This document shows positions 49,995-58,019 of a DNA stretch of 64,000 nt, one piece after another. Origin of the DNA: JBMOOG01 sp049324535 (GTDB lineage Bacteria; Pseudomonadota; Alphaproteobacteria; Rhodobacterales; Rhodobacteraceae); assembly GCA_049324535.1 (NCBI GenBank), contig JBMOOG010000026.1, positions 1 to 64,000 of the forward strand, given 5' to 3'. Below the pieces are notes generated by a model, which worked only from the letters and a program-made list of their open reading frames with translations, had not been told where the DNA came from and made no database searches. Position 1 is the first letter of the stretch, and each line of letters begins with the position of its first letter. Made by a program: the position numbers and the translations under genes.

Positions 49995-50540
49995 ATGCCG
50001 GACCGCGAAGTCCTATGGGCCGAGCTGCTCCGCCGCGCGAACCGCGGCGACAGCGCCGCCTACGGAACCTTCCTGCGCGAGATTGCGCCGGTCCTGCGCC
50101 GGATAGCCGCGGCCCGCGGTGCGGGGCGCCACGACGAAGTCGAGGACACCGTGCAGGAGATTCTGCTCGCCATTCATGCCAAACGCCACACCTGGCGCGA
50201 CACCGACCCGGTCGCGCCCTGGCTCTACGCCATCGCGCGCTACAAGGCGGCGGACGCCTGGCGTCGGCGCGGCCGGCCGACGGTGCCGGTCGAGGATCTG
50301 GCCGATGTCCTGGCCGACGAGCGGGCGGGCGACTGCACCGCCGAGCGCGACCTGGGCGTGCTGCTGGGCGGGCTCGATGGCCGCTCGGCCGGGATCGTGC
50401 GCGCGATCGGTGTCGAGGGCCAGAGCGCGGCCGAGGTGGGCGCGGAGCTCGGCCTGTCCGAGGGCGCGGTGCGTGTGGCCTATCACCGGGCTATCGGGCG
50501 GCTGCGCCGTCTTGCCGGTCACGACGGAGAACGCGAATGA
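49995..50540 (+). CDS. sigF: ECF sigma factor, SigF type
   Basis: A 181-residue ECF sigma factor. Region 2 runs from about residue 15 to 85 (ANRGDSAAYGTFLREIAPVL, DEVEDTVQEILLAIHAKRHTW, WLYAIARYKAADAWRRR) and region 4 from about 115 to 170 (GQSAAEVGAELGLSEGAVRVAYHRAIGRLRRL, the -35-reading helix-turn-helix). ATG 49995 follows GGAGTGGAGA; an in-frame ATG at 49983 overlaps the -10 box. It overlaps nrsF by ATGA, so sigma and anti-sigma are made together. Divergent from the buf operon, which it most likely controls. Confidence 0.92.
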   Translation: MPDREVLWAELLRRANRGDSAAYGTFLREIAPVLRRIAAARGAGRHDEVEDTVQEILLAIHAKRHTWRDTDPVAPWLYAIARYKAADAWRRRGRPTVPVEDLADVLADERAGDCTAERDLGVLLGGLDGRSAGIVRAIGVEGQSAAEVGAELGLSEGAVRVAYHRAIGRLRRLAGHDGERE

Positions 50541-51178
50541 ACACGGACGATCTGATTGCCGAGCTTGCCCTGGCCGCCGAACCGGTGGACCGGACCGCCC
50601 TGCCGCGCCGCGCGCTGGCGGGTCTGGGCCTCGGTCTTGCGGTCTCGGCCGTGCTCTTCGCGCTCATCTACGGTCCGAGGCCGGGGCTTGCGGCGGAACT
50701 GGCCGATCCGGTCATCGCCGCCAAGACGGTGCTGCCCCTGATCCTGGGCCTGCTGGCGCTGCCGCTGACACTGGCCGCGTCCCGCCCGGCGGCGAAGGCC
50801 GCGCCGGGGCTGCGGGCGATCTGGCTGGTGCCGGTCGCGGTCGCGGCGCTGGTGGCGTTCGGCTACGCCACCACCGCGCCCGGCGCCCGGCTCGCCGCCT
50901 TCATCGGCCATTCGATCCCGGTCTGCCTGCCGTCGATCCCGCTGCTGTCGGCCCCGGTCGGCCTTCTGCTGATCCGGGCCCTGCGGTCGGGCGCACCGGT
51001 GCACCCCGCCTGGGCCGGAGCCCTCGCGGGGCTGACCGCCGCCGGGTTCGGCACGGCCATCTATTCGCTGTTCTGCACCGAGAATTCGCCGCTTTTCTAT
51101 GGCGTATGGTATCCGCTGGGCGTGCTGATCGCGATGGGTCTCGGGGCTGCGGCGGGGGCGCGCCTCCTGCGCTGGTAG
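50537..51178 (+). CDS. nrsF: NrsF-type membrane anti-sigma factor (DUF1109)
   Basis: A 213-residue protein with a short cytosolic N-terminus (MNTDDLIAELALAAEPVDRT, the likely sigma-binding part) and six hydrophobic segments. Cysteines occur near the membrane (VCLPSIP, SLFCTENSP), as in NrsF of Caulobacter, where conserved cysteines sense metal or oxidative stress and release SigF. It starts inside the sigF stop. Convergent with thrS, 19 bp apart. Confidence 0.88.
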   Translation: MNTDDLIAELALAAEPVDRTALPRRALAGLGLGLAVSAVLFALIYGPRPGLAAELADPVIAAKTVLPLILGLLALPLTLAASRPAAKAAPGLRAIWLVPVAVAALVAFGYATTAPGARLAAFIGHSIPVCLPSIPLLSAPVGLLLIRALRSGAPVHPAWAGALAGLTAAGFGTAIYSLFCTENSPLFYGVWYPLGVLIAMGLGAAAGARLLRW

Positions 51179-51197
51179 GCCCCGCCGCGCGGCCCGA

Positions 51198-53144
51198 TCA
51201 CCGCAGGTCGGGCGGCGTGGCCTCGTCGGCAAGAGCCGTCACGGCGGCCTCGAGCGGCAGGCTTTCGGTGCGGGTCTCGCCGAGCCGGCGCAGCGACACC
51301 GTGCGGCCCTCCACCTCCTGCATGCCGATGGCCAGGATCACCGGCACCTTGCCCACCGAATGCTCGCGCACCTTGTAGTTGATCTTCTCGTTGCGGGTGT
51401 CGGCCTCGGCCCGGATGCCGCGGGCGCGCAGCGCCGCCGTGACCTCGGCCACATAGGCGTCGGCGTCCGAGACGATCGAGGCCACCACCACCTGCCGCGG
51501 CGCGAGCCAGAACGGCAGCTTGCCGGCGTAATGCTCGATCAGGATGCCCATGAAGCGCTCGAACGACCCCAGGATCGCCCGGTGCAGCATGTAGGGCATG
51601 TGCTTCAGGCCGTCCTCGCCCACATATTCGGCGCCGAGCCGCGCTGGCAGTTGCGCATCGACCTGGAAGGTGCCGCATTGCCACTCGCGCCCGATGGCAT
51701 CGGTCAGCTTGAAGTCGAGCTTCGGCCCGTAGAAGGCGCCGTCGCCCTCGTTGATCGCATAGGGCAGGCCCAGATGCTCGATCGCGGCCTTGAGCGCGCC
51801 TTCGGTCCGGTCCCAGTCGGCGTCGGTGCCGACGCGCACCTCGGGCCGGGTCGAGAGCTTGATGTCGAAGCGGTCGAAGCCGAGGTCGCGGTAGACCGAC
51901 GAGAGGAGCGCGATGAAGCCCGCGCATTCGCTTTCGATCTGGTCCTCGGTGCAGAAGATGTGCGCATCGTCCTGCGTGAAGCCGCGCACGCGCATCAGCC
52001 CGTGCATCGAGCCCGAGCTTTCGTAGCGGTGGCAGGACCCGAATTCCGCGAGCCGCAAGGGCAGGTCGCGGTAGGACTTGAGCCCCTGGTTGTAGACCTG
52101 GACGTGGCAGGGGCAGTTCATCGGCTTCAGCGCGTTGATGCGCTTTTCGCGGGCGCCTTCCTCGTCCACCTCGACGATGAACATGTTCTCGCGGTAGTTG
52201 TCCCAGTGGCCCGAGCGTTCCCAGAGCACCCGGTCCACCACCTGCGGCGTACGGATCTCGCGGTAGCCCGCGGCCGTCAGCCGGCGGCGCATGTAATCCT
52301 CGAGCCCGCGCCAGATCTGCCAGCCGTTCGGGTGCCAGAAGATCATCCCGGGGGCCTCCTCCTGAAGATGGAAGAGTTCCATTTCCCGCCCGAGCTTGCG
52401 GTGGTCGCGCTTTGCGGCCTCCTCGAGCATGGTCAGGTAGGCCTTCAGATCCTCGCGGTTCCGGAAGGCGACGCCGTAGATGCGCTGGAGCTGCTTGTTG
52501 CGGTGGTCGCCCCGCCAGTAGGCGCCGGCGACCGACATGAGCTTGAAGGCGTCGGCCGGAAGCTGCCCGGTGTTCTGCAGGTGCGGGCCGCGGCAGAGGT
52601 CCTGCCAGTGGCCGTGCCAGTACATGCGCAGGGGCTCGTCGCCGGGAATGGCCTCGATCAGCTCGACCTTGAAGGGTTCGTGCTTGGCCACGTAATGCGC
52701 GATCGCCCGCGCGCGGTCCCAGACCTCGGTGCGCACCGGATCGCGGGCGGCGATGATCGCCTTCATCTCCTTCTCGATCGCACCGAGATCCTCGGGCGTG
52801 AAGGGCTCGTCGCGGTCGAAGTCGTAGTACCAGCCGTTCTCGACCACCGGGCCGATGGTCACCTTGACCTCGGGCCAGAGCTTCTGCACGGCGCGGGCCA
52901 TGACATGGGCGAAGTCGTGGCGGATGAGTTCGAGCGCCTGCGGGTCGTCCTTCATCGTGTGGATGGCGATGCGGCCGTCGCGGTCGATCGGCCACTGGAG
53001 ATCCCAGTGCCGGCCGTCGAGGCTGGCCGAGATCGCGGCCTTCGCGAGCGAGGGCGCGATCGACTGCGCGACCTCGGCCGCGGTCACGCCCCGGGGAAAG
53101 CTCCGGCTCTGGCCATCAGGAAAGGTGAGGGAAATCTGGGCCAT
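51198..53144 (-). CDS. thrS: Threonyl-tRNA synthetase
   Basis: A 648-residue class II synthetase. It has an N-terminal TGS domain (about 1-62), an editing domain with the HxxxH motif in HDFAHVMA and the VENGWYYDF segment, and a catalytic core with MNCPCHVQVYNQG (zinc-binding Cys), GSCHRYESSGSMHGLMRVRGFTQ in pieces, LHRAILGSFERFMGILIEHY (motif 3, zinc His) and a C-terminal anticodon domain (PRQVVVASI). ATG 53144. Confidence 0.97.
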   Translation of the reverse strand: MAQISLTFPDGQSRSFPRGVTAAEVAQSIAPSLAKAAISASLDGRHWDLQWPIDRDGRIAIHTMKDDPQALELIRHDFAHVMARAVQKLWPEVKVTIGPVVENGWYYDFDRDEPFTPEDLGAIEKEMKAIIAARDPVRTEVWDRARAIAHYVAKHEPFKVELIEAIPGDEPLRMYWHGHWQDLCRGPHLQNTGQLPADAFKLMSVAGAYWRGDHRNKQLQRIYGVAFRNREDLKAYLTMLEEAAKRDHRKLGREMELFHLQEEAPGMIFWHPNGWQIWRGLEDYMRRRLTAAGYREIRTPQVVDRVLWERSGHWDNYRENMFIVEVDEEGAREKRINALKPMNCPCHVQVYNQGLKSYRDLPLRLAEFGSCHRYESSGSMHGLMRVRGFTQDDAHIFCTEDQIESECAGFIALLSSVYRDLGFDRFDIKLSTRPEVRVGTDADWDRTEGALKAAIEHLGLPYAINEGDGAFYGPKLDFKLTDAIGREWQCGTFQVDAQLPARLGAEYVGEDGLKHMPYMLHRAILGSFERFMGILIEHYAGKLPFWLAPRQVVVASIVSDADAYVAEVTAALRARGIRAEADTRNEKINYKVREHSVGKVPVILAIGMQEVEGRTVSLRRLGETRTESLPLEAAVTALADEATPPDLR

Positions 53145-53283
53145 TGCGGCTCTCCTCGTCGGTTCGGCGCCTACGGGTGCGCCCGGTTGCGGGTTCGTGA
53201 CGCGCCTCTGTCGCGCGGGGCGCGCGGCGTGTCAATGGGGCGCGAGGGCGCGCGCCGCAGCGGCCGGGGGTTCCACCCCCGGA

Positions 53284-53326
53284 CCCCCGGGGGTATTTCG
53301 GACGAAGAAGAAGCAGGGGAGCAGGG
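53284..53326 (+). repeat. Dispersed intergenic repeat, copy 2
   Basis: Same element as at 24947-24990: CCCCCGGGGGTATTT, then GAAGAAGAAG and CAGGGGA-CAGGG. Here its purine-rich tail runs directly into the ribosome-binding region of the following hydrolase gene. It lies between divergent thrS and hydrolase genes. Confidence 0.75.
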
Positions 53327-53328
53327 TC

Positions 53329-54063
53329 ATGGCGGAATGGCTGGAGACGGCGGGACGGCGGATTGCCTATGACCGGATCGAGGGCCGGGGGCCGGGTGTT
53401 CTGTTTCTGGGCGGCTTCCGATCGGACCGGCAGGGATCGAAGGCGCTGGCGCTCGAGGCCTGGGCGCGCCGCGCGGGGCGCGCCTTCCTGCGGTTCGACT
53501 ACGGCGGGCATGGCGAGAGCGGGGGGGCGTTCGAGAGCCTCGGGATCGGCGACTGGCTGGAAGATGCGCGGGCGGTGCTGGCGGCGCTGACGGAGGGGCC
53601 GCAGGTCCTAGTCGGCTCGTCGATGGGCGGATGGATCGCGCTTCTTCTGGCGCGCGAGGCGCCGGCGCGGGTGGCGGGGCTGGTCACCGTTGCGGCCGCG
53701 CCCGATTTCACCGCCGAACTCGAGGCGGGGTTCACCGAGGCCGAGCGGGAGGATCTGGCCCGCAAGGGCCGGGTCGCGCGCGCCTCGGACTACGCGCCGG
53801 AGCCCTATCTCTTCACTCGCCGGCTGATCGAGCAGGGACGTGCCCACAGGGTTCTGGACCGGGCGCTGCCGCTTCCGATGCGCACGCGATTCCTTCAGGG
53901 CACCGCGGACACCGACGTGCCGGTGGCGACCGCCCTGCGGCTCTTCGGGCACGCGACCGGGCCGGACATCCGGCTGACGCTGGTCAAGGGCGCCGACCAC
54001 CGCTTCTCGACGCCCGACTGCCTCGAGCTGATCACCGCGATGGTGGAGGAGGCGGGCCGATGA
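53329..54063 (+). CDS. Alpha/beta hydrolase
   Basis: A 244-residue alpha/beta-hydrolase. The oxyanion region is GVLFLGGFRSDRQGSKA, then FDYGGHGESGG; the nucleophile Ser is in VGSSMGGWIAL (about residue 93), the acid Asp in GTADTDVPVA and the His in GADHRFSTP. This is the pattern of small carboxylesterases related to the palmitoyl-protein thioesterase ABHD10-like group. ATG 53329 follows AGGGGAGCAGGG from the repeat. Convergent with phaZ, 7 bp apart. Confidence 0.88.
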   Translation: MAEWLETAGRRIAYDRIEGRGPGVLFLGGFRSDRQGSKALALEAWARRAGRAFLRFDYGGHGESGGAFESLGIGDWLEDARAVLAALTEGPQVLVGSSMGGWIALLLAREAPARVAGLVTVAAAPDFTAELEAGFTEAEREDLARKGRVARASDYAPEPYLFTRRLIEQGRAHRVLDRALPLPMRTRFLQGTADTDVPVATALRLFGHATGPDIRLTLVKGADHRFSTPDCLELITAMVEEAGR

Positions 54064-54070
54064 CGGGCGG

Positions 54071-55339
54071 TCAGGCCCGCACAGCCCGCACCCGGGCGCG
54101 CGTTCCGTTGCCCCCGTTCTGGTCGATGAAGCCCAGCACCAGCGGCCGGATGTTGTCGCGCCAGGACTTGCCCGCGAAGATGCCGTAGTGGCCCGCGCCC
54201 GGCTCGAGGTGGCTGGCCTTCTTCGAGGCGTCGAGCCCGGTGCAGAGATCGAGGGCGGCGATGCACTGGCCGGGGGCCGAGATGTCGTCCTTCTCGCCCT
54301 CGACGGTCTTGACCGCGACCTCGGTGATCTTGCCGAGGTCCACGTGCTTGCCCGCGACGGTGAAGGCGTTCCGCGCGATCTCGCGTTTCTTGAACACGCG
54401 CTCGACCGTCGAGAGGTAGAACTCGGCGGTCATGTCCATCACCGCGAGATATTCGTCGTAGAACCGGTTGTGATGGTCACGCTCGCTGGCCTGGCCCTGG
54501 GCCGCGCGCAGGATCTGTTCGCTGAAGGCCTGGCTGTGGCGGTCGAGGTTCATCGAGATGAACGAGGCCAGCTGCATCAGGCCCGGATAGACCAGACGCC
54601 CGGCGCCGGCGTATTTGAAGCCCACGCGCTGGATGACCAGATGCTCGAGCTGGCCCATCGTGACGGACCGGCCGAAGTCGGTGACCTCGGTCGGCGCGGC
54701 GTGCGGATCGATCGGGCCGCCGATGAGGGTCAGCGTGCGCGGCTGGGCGGCGGGATCCTCGGCGGCGAGATAGGCCGTGGCCGCCAGCGTCAGCGGCGCC
54801 GGCTGGCAGACCGCGACCACGTTGATGTCGGGTCCGAGGTGGCGCATGAAGTCGACGAGGTAGAGCGTGTAATCCTCGATGTCGAACTTGCCTTCCGAGA
54901 CCGGAATATCGCGGGCGTTCTTCCAGTCGGTCACATAGACTTCGCAATCCGGAAGCAGACTGATCACCGTCGAGCGTAGGAGCGTGGCGTAGTGTCCCGA
55001 CATCGGCGCCACCAGGAGGACGCGGCGGGTGCGCGGCGCGCGGCCGATGACCTTGAAGTGGATCAGGTCGCCGAAGGGGCGGCTGACCAGGGTCTCGGTC
55101 TCGACCAGGTGGTCGCGGCCGTCCTCGCCGACCATGGTGCGGATGCCCCAGTCGGGCTTGATGACCATGCGGGCGAAGCTGCGTTCGGTGATGCGGCCCC
55201 AGGCCGAGATCACCTTGAAGGCCGGATGCGGGACGAGACCCCAGATCGGATAGCTCGCAAAGGCCCGGGCGCTGGCCCCGAGCCATTCGTTGGTGTTGCG
55301 GATGCTCTCCATCAGGTCGTAGGTCGCGATGTTCTTCAT
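54071..55339 (-). CDS. phaZ: Intracellular polyhydroxyalkanoate depolymerase PhaZ
   Basis: A 422-residue cytosolic enzyme mobilising stored PHA. It shows the intracellular depolymerase pattern with a Cys nucleophile in AVCQPAPLTLAA (about residue 185), the YVTDWKNARDIP segment, LIGGPIDPHAAPTEV and a C-terminal EPGAGHYGIFAGKSWR containing the His. AAGGAGCC precedes ATG 55339. It is divergent from phaC, and an inverted repeat of PhaR type covers its leader. The frame remains open far upstream (to 58051) as antisense of the pha genes, which is not meaningful. Confidence 0.94.
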   Translation of the reverse strand: MKNIATYDLMESIRNTNEWLGASARAFASYPIWGLVPHPAFKVISAWGRITERSFARMVIKPDWGIRTMVGEDGRDHLVETETLVSRPFGDLIHFKVIGRAPRTRRVLLVAPMSGHYATLLRSTVISLLPDCEVYVTDWKNARDIPVSEGKFDIEDYTLYLVDFMRHLGPDINVVAVCQPAPLTLAATAYLAAEDPAAQPRTLTLIGGPIDPHAAPTEVTDFGRSVTMGQLEHLVIQRVGFKYAGAGRLVYPGLMQLASFISMNLDRHSQAFSEQILRAAQGQASERDHHNRFYDEYLAVMDMTAEFYLSTVERVFKKREIARNAFTVAGKHVDLGKITEVAVKTVEGEKDDISAPGQCIAALDLCTGLDASKKASHLEPGAGHYGIFAGKSWRDNIRPLVLGFIDQNGGNGTRARVRAVRA

Positions 55340-55349
55340 CCTGGCTCCT

Positions 55350-55364
55350 TGCCGCGCCGCGGCA
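55350..55364. promoter_or_regulatory. Inverted repeat in the phaZ leader, possible PhaR operator
   Basis: TGCCGC-GCC-GCGGCA, a perfect 6-bp inverted repeat with 3-nt centre, 11 bp upstream of the phaZ ATG and overlapping its ribosome-binding site. The same arms with a different centre occur before the phasin gene at 57250-57264. Confidence 0.5.
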
Positions 55365-55435
55365 TTCAACGTCGCTTCCCCCGCGATGGGCGCGGCGTTA
55401 TGCTTGCGCAGAAAGTGTAGGGGGGAAGGCGCGGG

Positions 55436-57229
55436 ATGACAACAGAGCCTGAAGTGATCCCGGCGAATCTGGAAAAACTCAACGCCAATCTCGCCCGGAT
55501 CGAGGAATTGACCCAGCGGATGGTTCAGGCGATCGCGCAGAAGCGCGTGCCCAATCCGTCGCTCGAAGGCCCGGGACAGGAGCTTTACGCCAAGGCGGTC
55601 GCGGCGTTCTGGGCCGAGGCCGCCGCCAATCCCGCGAAGATCTTCGAGCAGCAGGTCGCGTTCTGGGGCAAGTCGCTCAAGCACTACATCGAGGCGCAGC
55701 AGGCCCTGGCCTCGGGCGAGCTGAAGGCGCCCCCGGATCCCACGCCCGCCGACCGCCGCTTCGCGAACCCGCTCTGGCAGACCCATCCCTGGTTCAACTT
55801 CATCAAGCAGCAGTATCTGATGAACGTCGAGGCGATGCAGAACGCGCTCGCCGGGATCGAGGGGCTGGCGCCGGCCGAGCGCAAGCGGCTCGAGTATTTC
55901 AGCCGCCAGATCCTCGACATGATGGCGCCCACGAATTTCCTCGCGACCAACCCGGACGCGCTGGAGCGCGCGGTCGAGACCGAGGGCGAGAGCCTGGTGC
56001 GCGGGCTCGAGAACCTGGTGCGCGACATCGAGGCGAACCGGGGCGATCTTCTGGTGACGCTGGCCGACCGCGACGCCTTCAAGGTGGGCGAGAACCTCGG
56101 CACCACCCCGGGTCAGGTCGTGTTCCGCAACCGGATGATGGAGCTCATCCAGTATGAGCCCACGACCGAGACCGTGCACAAGATCCCGCTGGTGATCTTC
56201 CCGCCCTGGATCAACAAGTTCTACATTCTCGACCTCAAGCCGCAGTCGAGCCTGATCCGCTGGATCGTCGATCAGGGTTTCACGCTCTTCGTCGTCAGCT
56301 GGAAGAACCCGGACGCAAGCTACCGCGACATCGGGATGGACCAGTATGTCGAGGAGGGCTATCTGGCCGCGATCCGCGAGGCGAAGGCGATCTGCGGAAC
56401 CGACAGCGTGAACGCGGTCGGGTACTGCATCGCCGGGACGACGCTTGCCCTGACGCTCGGGCTTCTGCGCAAGCGGAAGGACAAGTCGGTCAACGCGGCC
56501 ACCTTCTTCACCACGCTGACCGATTTCTCGGATCAGGGCGAGGTGGGCGTGTTCCTCGACAACGATTTCGTGGACGGGATCGAGGCGCAGGTCGCCAAGG
56601 ACGGCTACCTCGACAAGTACTACATGAGCCGGACCTTCTCGTTCCTGCGCTCCAACGACCTGATCTACCAGCCGGCGATCCGCAGCTACATGCTGGGCGA
56701 GGCGCCACCCGCGTTCGACCTGCTCTTCTGGAACGGCGACGGCACCAATCTGCCGGCGAAGATGGCGGTCGAATATCTGCGCGGGCTTTGCCAGCAGGAC
56801 AAGCTGGCCACCGTGGGCTTCCCCATCTGCGGCGAGACGGTGACGCTGAAGGACGTGACCGTGCCGGTCTGCGCGGTCGCCTGCGAGACCGATCACATCG
56901 CCGCCTGGCGGTCCTCGTATGCCGGGGTGCGCCGGTTCGCGTCGAAGGACAAGACCTTCATCCTGTCCGAGTCCGGCCACATCGCCGGCATCGTCAATCC
57001 GCCCGGCAAGGACAAGTACGGCCACTACCTGAACCCGGACATCTCCTGTTCCGCCGAGGAATGGAAAGCGGGGGCCACCTTCCACCGCGGCAGCTGGTGG
57101 CCCGTCTGGGGGCGCTGGCTTGCCGAGCGGTCCGGCCGGATGGTTCCGGCGCGCCCGCCGGGCGATTCGGCGCACCCCGCACTGGCCCCGGCACCGGGCA
57201 CTTACGTGACGGAAACCCCAAGCGGCTGA
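55436..57229 (+). CDS. phaC: Class I polyhydroxyalkanoate synthase PhaC
   Basis: A 597-residue class I synthase polymerising 3-hydroxyacyl-CoA into PHA at the granule surface. The lipase-like box GYCIAG carries the catalytic Cys (about residue 331), with Asp in ETDHIAAWRSS and His in SGHIAGIVNPPG completing the triad. The N-terminal domain contains the NPLWQTHPWFNFIKQQYL segment. ATG 55436 is in the divergent phaZ-phaC spacer of 96 bp. Confidence 0.97.
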   Translation: MTTEPEVIPANLEKLNANLARIEELTQRMVQAIAQKRVPNPSLEGPGQELYAKAVAAFWAEAAANPAKIFEQQVAFWGKSLKHYIEAQQALASGELKAPPDPTPADRRFANPLWQTHPWFNFIKQQYLMNVEAMQNALAGIEGLAPAERKRLEYFSRQILDMMAPTNFLATNPDALERAVETEGESLVRGLENLVRDIEANRGDLLVTLADRDAFKVGENLGTTPGQVVFRNRMMELIQYEPTTETVHKIPLVIFPPWINKFYILDLKPQSSLIRWIVDQGFTLFVVSWKNPDASYRDIGMDQYVEEGYLAAIREAKAICGTDSVNAVGYCIAGTTLALTLGLLRKRKDKSVNAATFFTTLTDFSDQGEVGVFLDNDFVDGIEAQVAKDGYLDKYYMSRTFSFLRSNDLIYQPAIRSYMLGEAPPAFDLLFWNGDGTNLPAKMAVEYLRGLCQQDKLATVGFPICGETVTLKDVTVPVCAVACETDHIAAWRSSYAGVRRFASKDKTFILSESGHIAGIVNPPGKDKYGHYLNPDISCSAEEWKAGATFHRGSWWPVWGRWLAERSGRMVPARPPGDSAHPALAPAPGTYVTETPSG

Positions 57230-57249
57230 AATCGCGCGCAAGATTTTTC

Positions 57250-57264
57250 TGCCGCATTGCGGCA
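57250..57264. promoter_or_regulatory. PhaR-type operator 1 upstream of the phasin gene
   Basis: TGCCGC-ATT-GCGGCA, perfect inverted repeat; the arms equal those of the site in front of phaZ. It starts 20 bp after the phaC stop. Confidence 0.55.
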
Positions 57265-57276
57265 TGCAGGCTTGAA

Positions 57277-57293
57277 ATGCTGCGATGCAGCAT
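57277..57293. promoter_or_regulatory. PhaR-type operator 2 upstream of the phasin gene
   Basis: ATGCTGC-GAT-GCAGCAT is a perfect 7-bp inverted repeat containing CTGC-N3-GCAG, the motif reported for PhaR of Paracoccus and Rhodobacter. It is 65 bp upstream of the phasin start and about 27 bp from operator 1 (centre to centre). Confidence 0.7.
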
Positions 57294-57358
57294 GTATCTC
57301 TCATGCAGACGCCGAACGGGAAAATCCGCGACGCCACGCAACGCCAGGAGAGATGCAA

Positions 57359-57808
57359 ATGGCCAAGACCCAGGACTTCACCAAAGTCATGCAGGACATG
57401 ATGGCTTCGTTCCCCGTGGATGCCTCCGCGCTCCAGGGTGCTTTCAAGACCCAGGCCGCTCTGGGCGAGAAGGTGGCGAAAGTTGCCCTCGACGCCGCCG
57501 AGAAATCGACCGAGATCTCGAGCAAGTGGGCCAAGGACACCATCGCCAAGGTCGCCTCGCTGGCCAAGGTGAAGGAAGAGCCCTCGGAATACACCAAGGC
57601 TTTCAGTGACTTCGCCTCGTCGGCGGCCGAAATGGCGGCCGAGAACCTCGCGGCTTTCGCCGAGGTGGCCAAGAAGGTCCAGATGGAAACCGTCGAGCTG
57701 ATGCTGGCCGCCGGCAAGGACATCTCGGAAGACGCGACCGCCGCCGTGAAGAAGGCGACCGCCGAGGTGACCACCGCCGCCAAGAAGGCCGCTGCCGCCG
57801 CGAAGTGA
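57359..57808 (+). CDS. phaP: Phasin, PHA granule protein
   Basis: A 149-residue, all-helical amphipathic protein (AKTQDFTKVMQDMMASFPVD at the start, ALGEKVAKVALDAAEKSTEI in the middle, a Lys/Ala-rich tail of the PhaF type: AVKKATAEV, AAKKAAAAAK). Phasins coat PHA granules. CAGGAGAGA precedes ATG 57359; ATG 57353 is two codons earlier. Two PhaR-type sites lie upstream and a strong terminator follows. A lower GC local sequence upstream suggests its own promoter. Confidence 0.93.
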   Translation: MAKTQDFTKVMQDMMASFPVDASALQGAFKTQAALGEKVAKVALDAAEKSTEISSKWAKDTIAKVASLAKVKEEPSEYTKAFSDFASSAAEMAAENLAAFAEVAKKVQMETVELMLAAGKDISEDATAAVKKATAEVTTAAKKAAAAAK

Positions 57809-57855
57809 TCGGCGACCAGACGGAACTCGGGCGTCGGGGTTTGCCCCCGGCGCAC

Positions 57856-57892
57856 AGAGGCGGACCGGAGCCAAGGGCTCCGGTCCGCCTCT
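57856..57892 (+). terminator. Strong terminator hairpin after phaP
   Basis: A 17-bp perfect stem (57856-57872 with 57876-57892) closed by a 3-nt AAG loop, followed by CCGTTTCT. This should separate the abundant phasin message from phaR. Confidence 0.85.
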
Positions 57893-57971
57893 CCGTTTCT
57901 GCGGTCGCGAAAGGATGCGGGCCGCAAGCCATCCTTTTCGTTTGTCTTTTTGCGCCTGCGGCCTAATCTCG

Positions 57972-58004
57972 CCGCAGTGCCGAAGACATGCGCCGCCACT
58001 GCGG
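57972..58004. promoter_or_regulatory. Inverted repeat upstream of phaR, possible autoregulatory site
   Basis: CCGCAGTG (57972-57979) and CACTGCGG (57997-58004) form an 8-bp inverted repeat around 17 nt, ending 15 bp before the phaR ATG. Each arm contains the CTGC/GCAG core. Confidence 0.4.
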
Positions 58005-58019
58005 GCAGGGAAGGACAGG

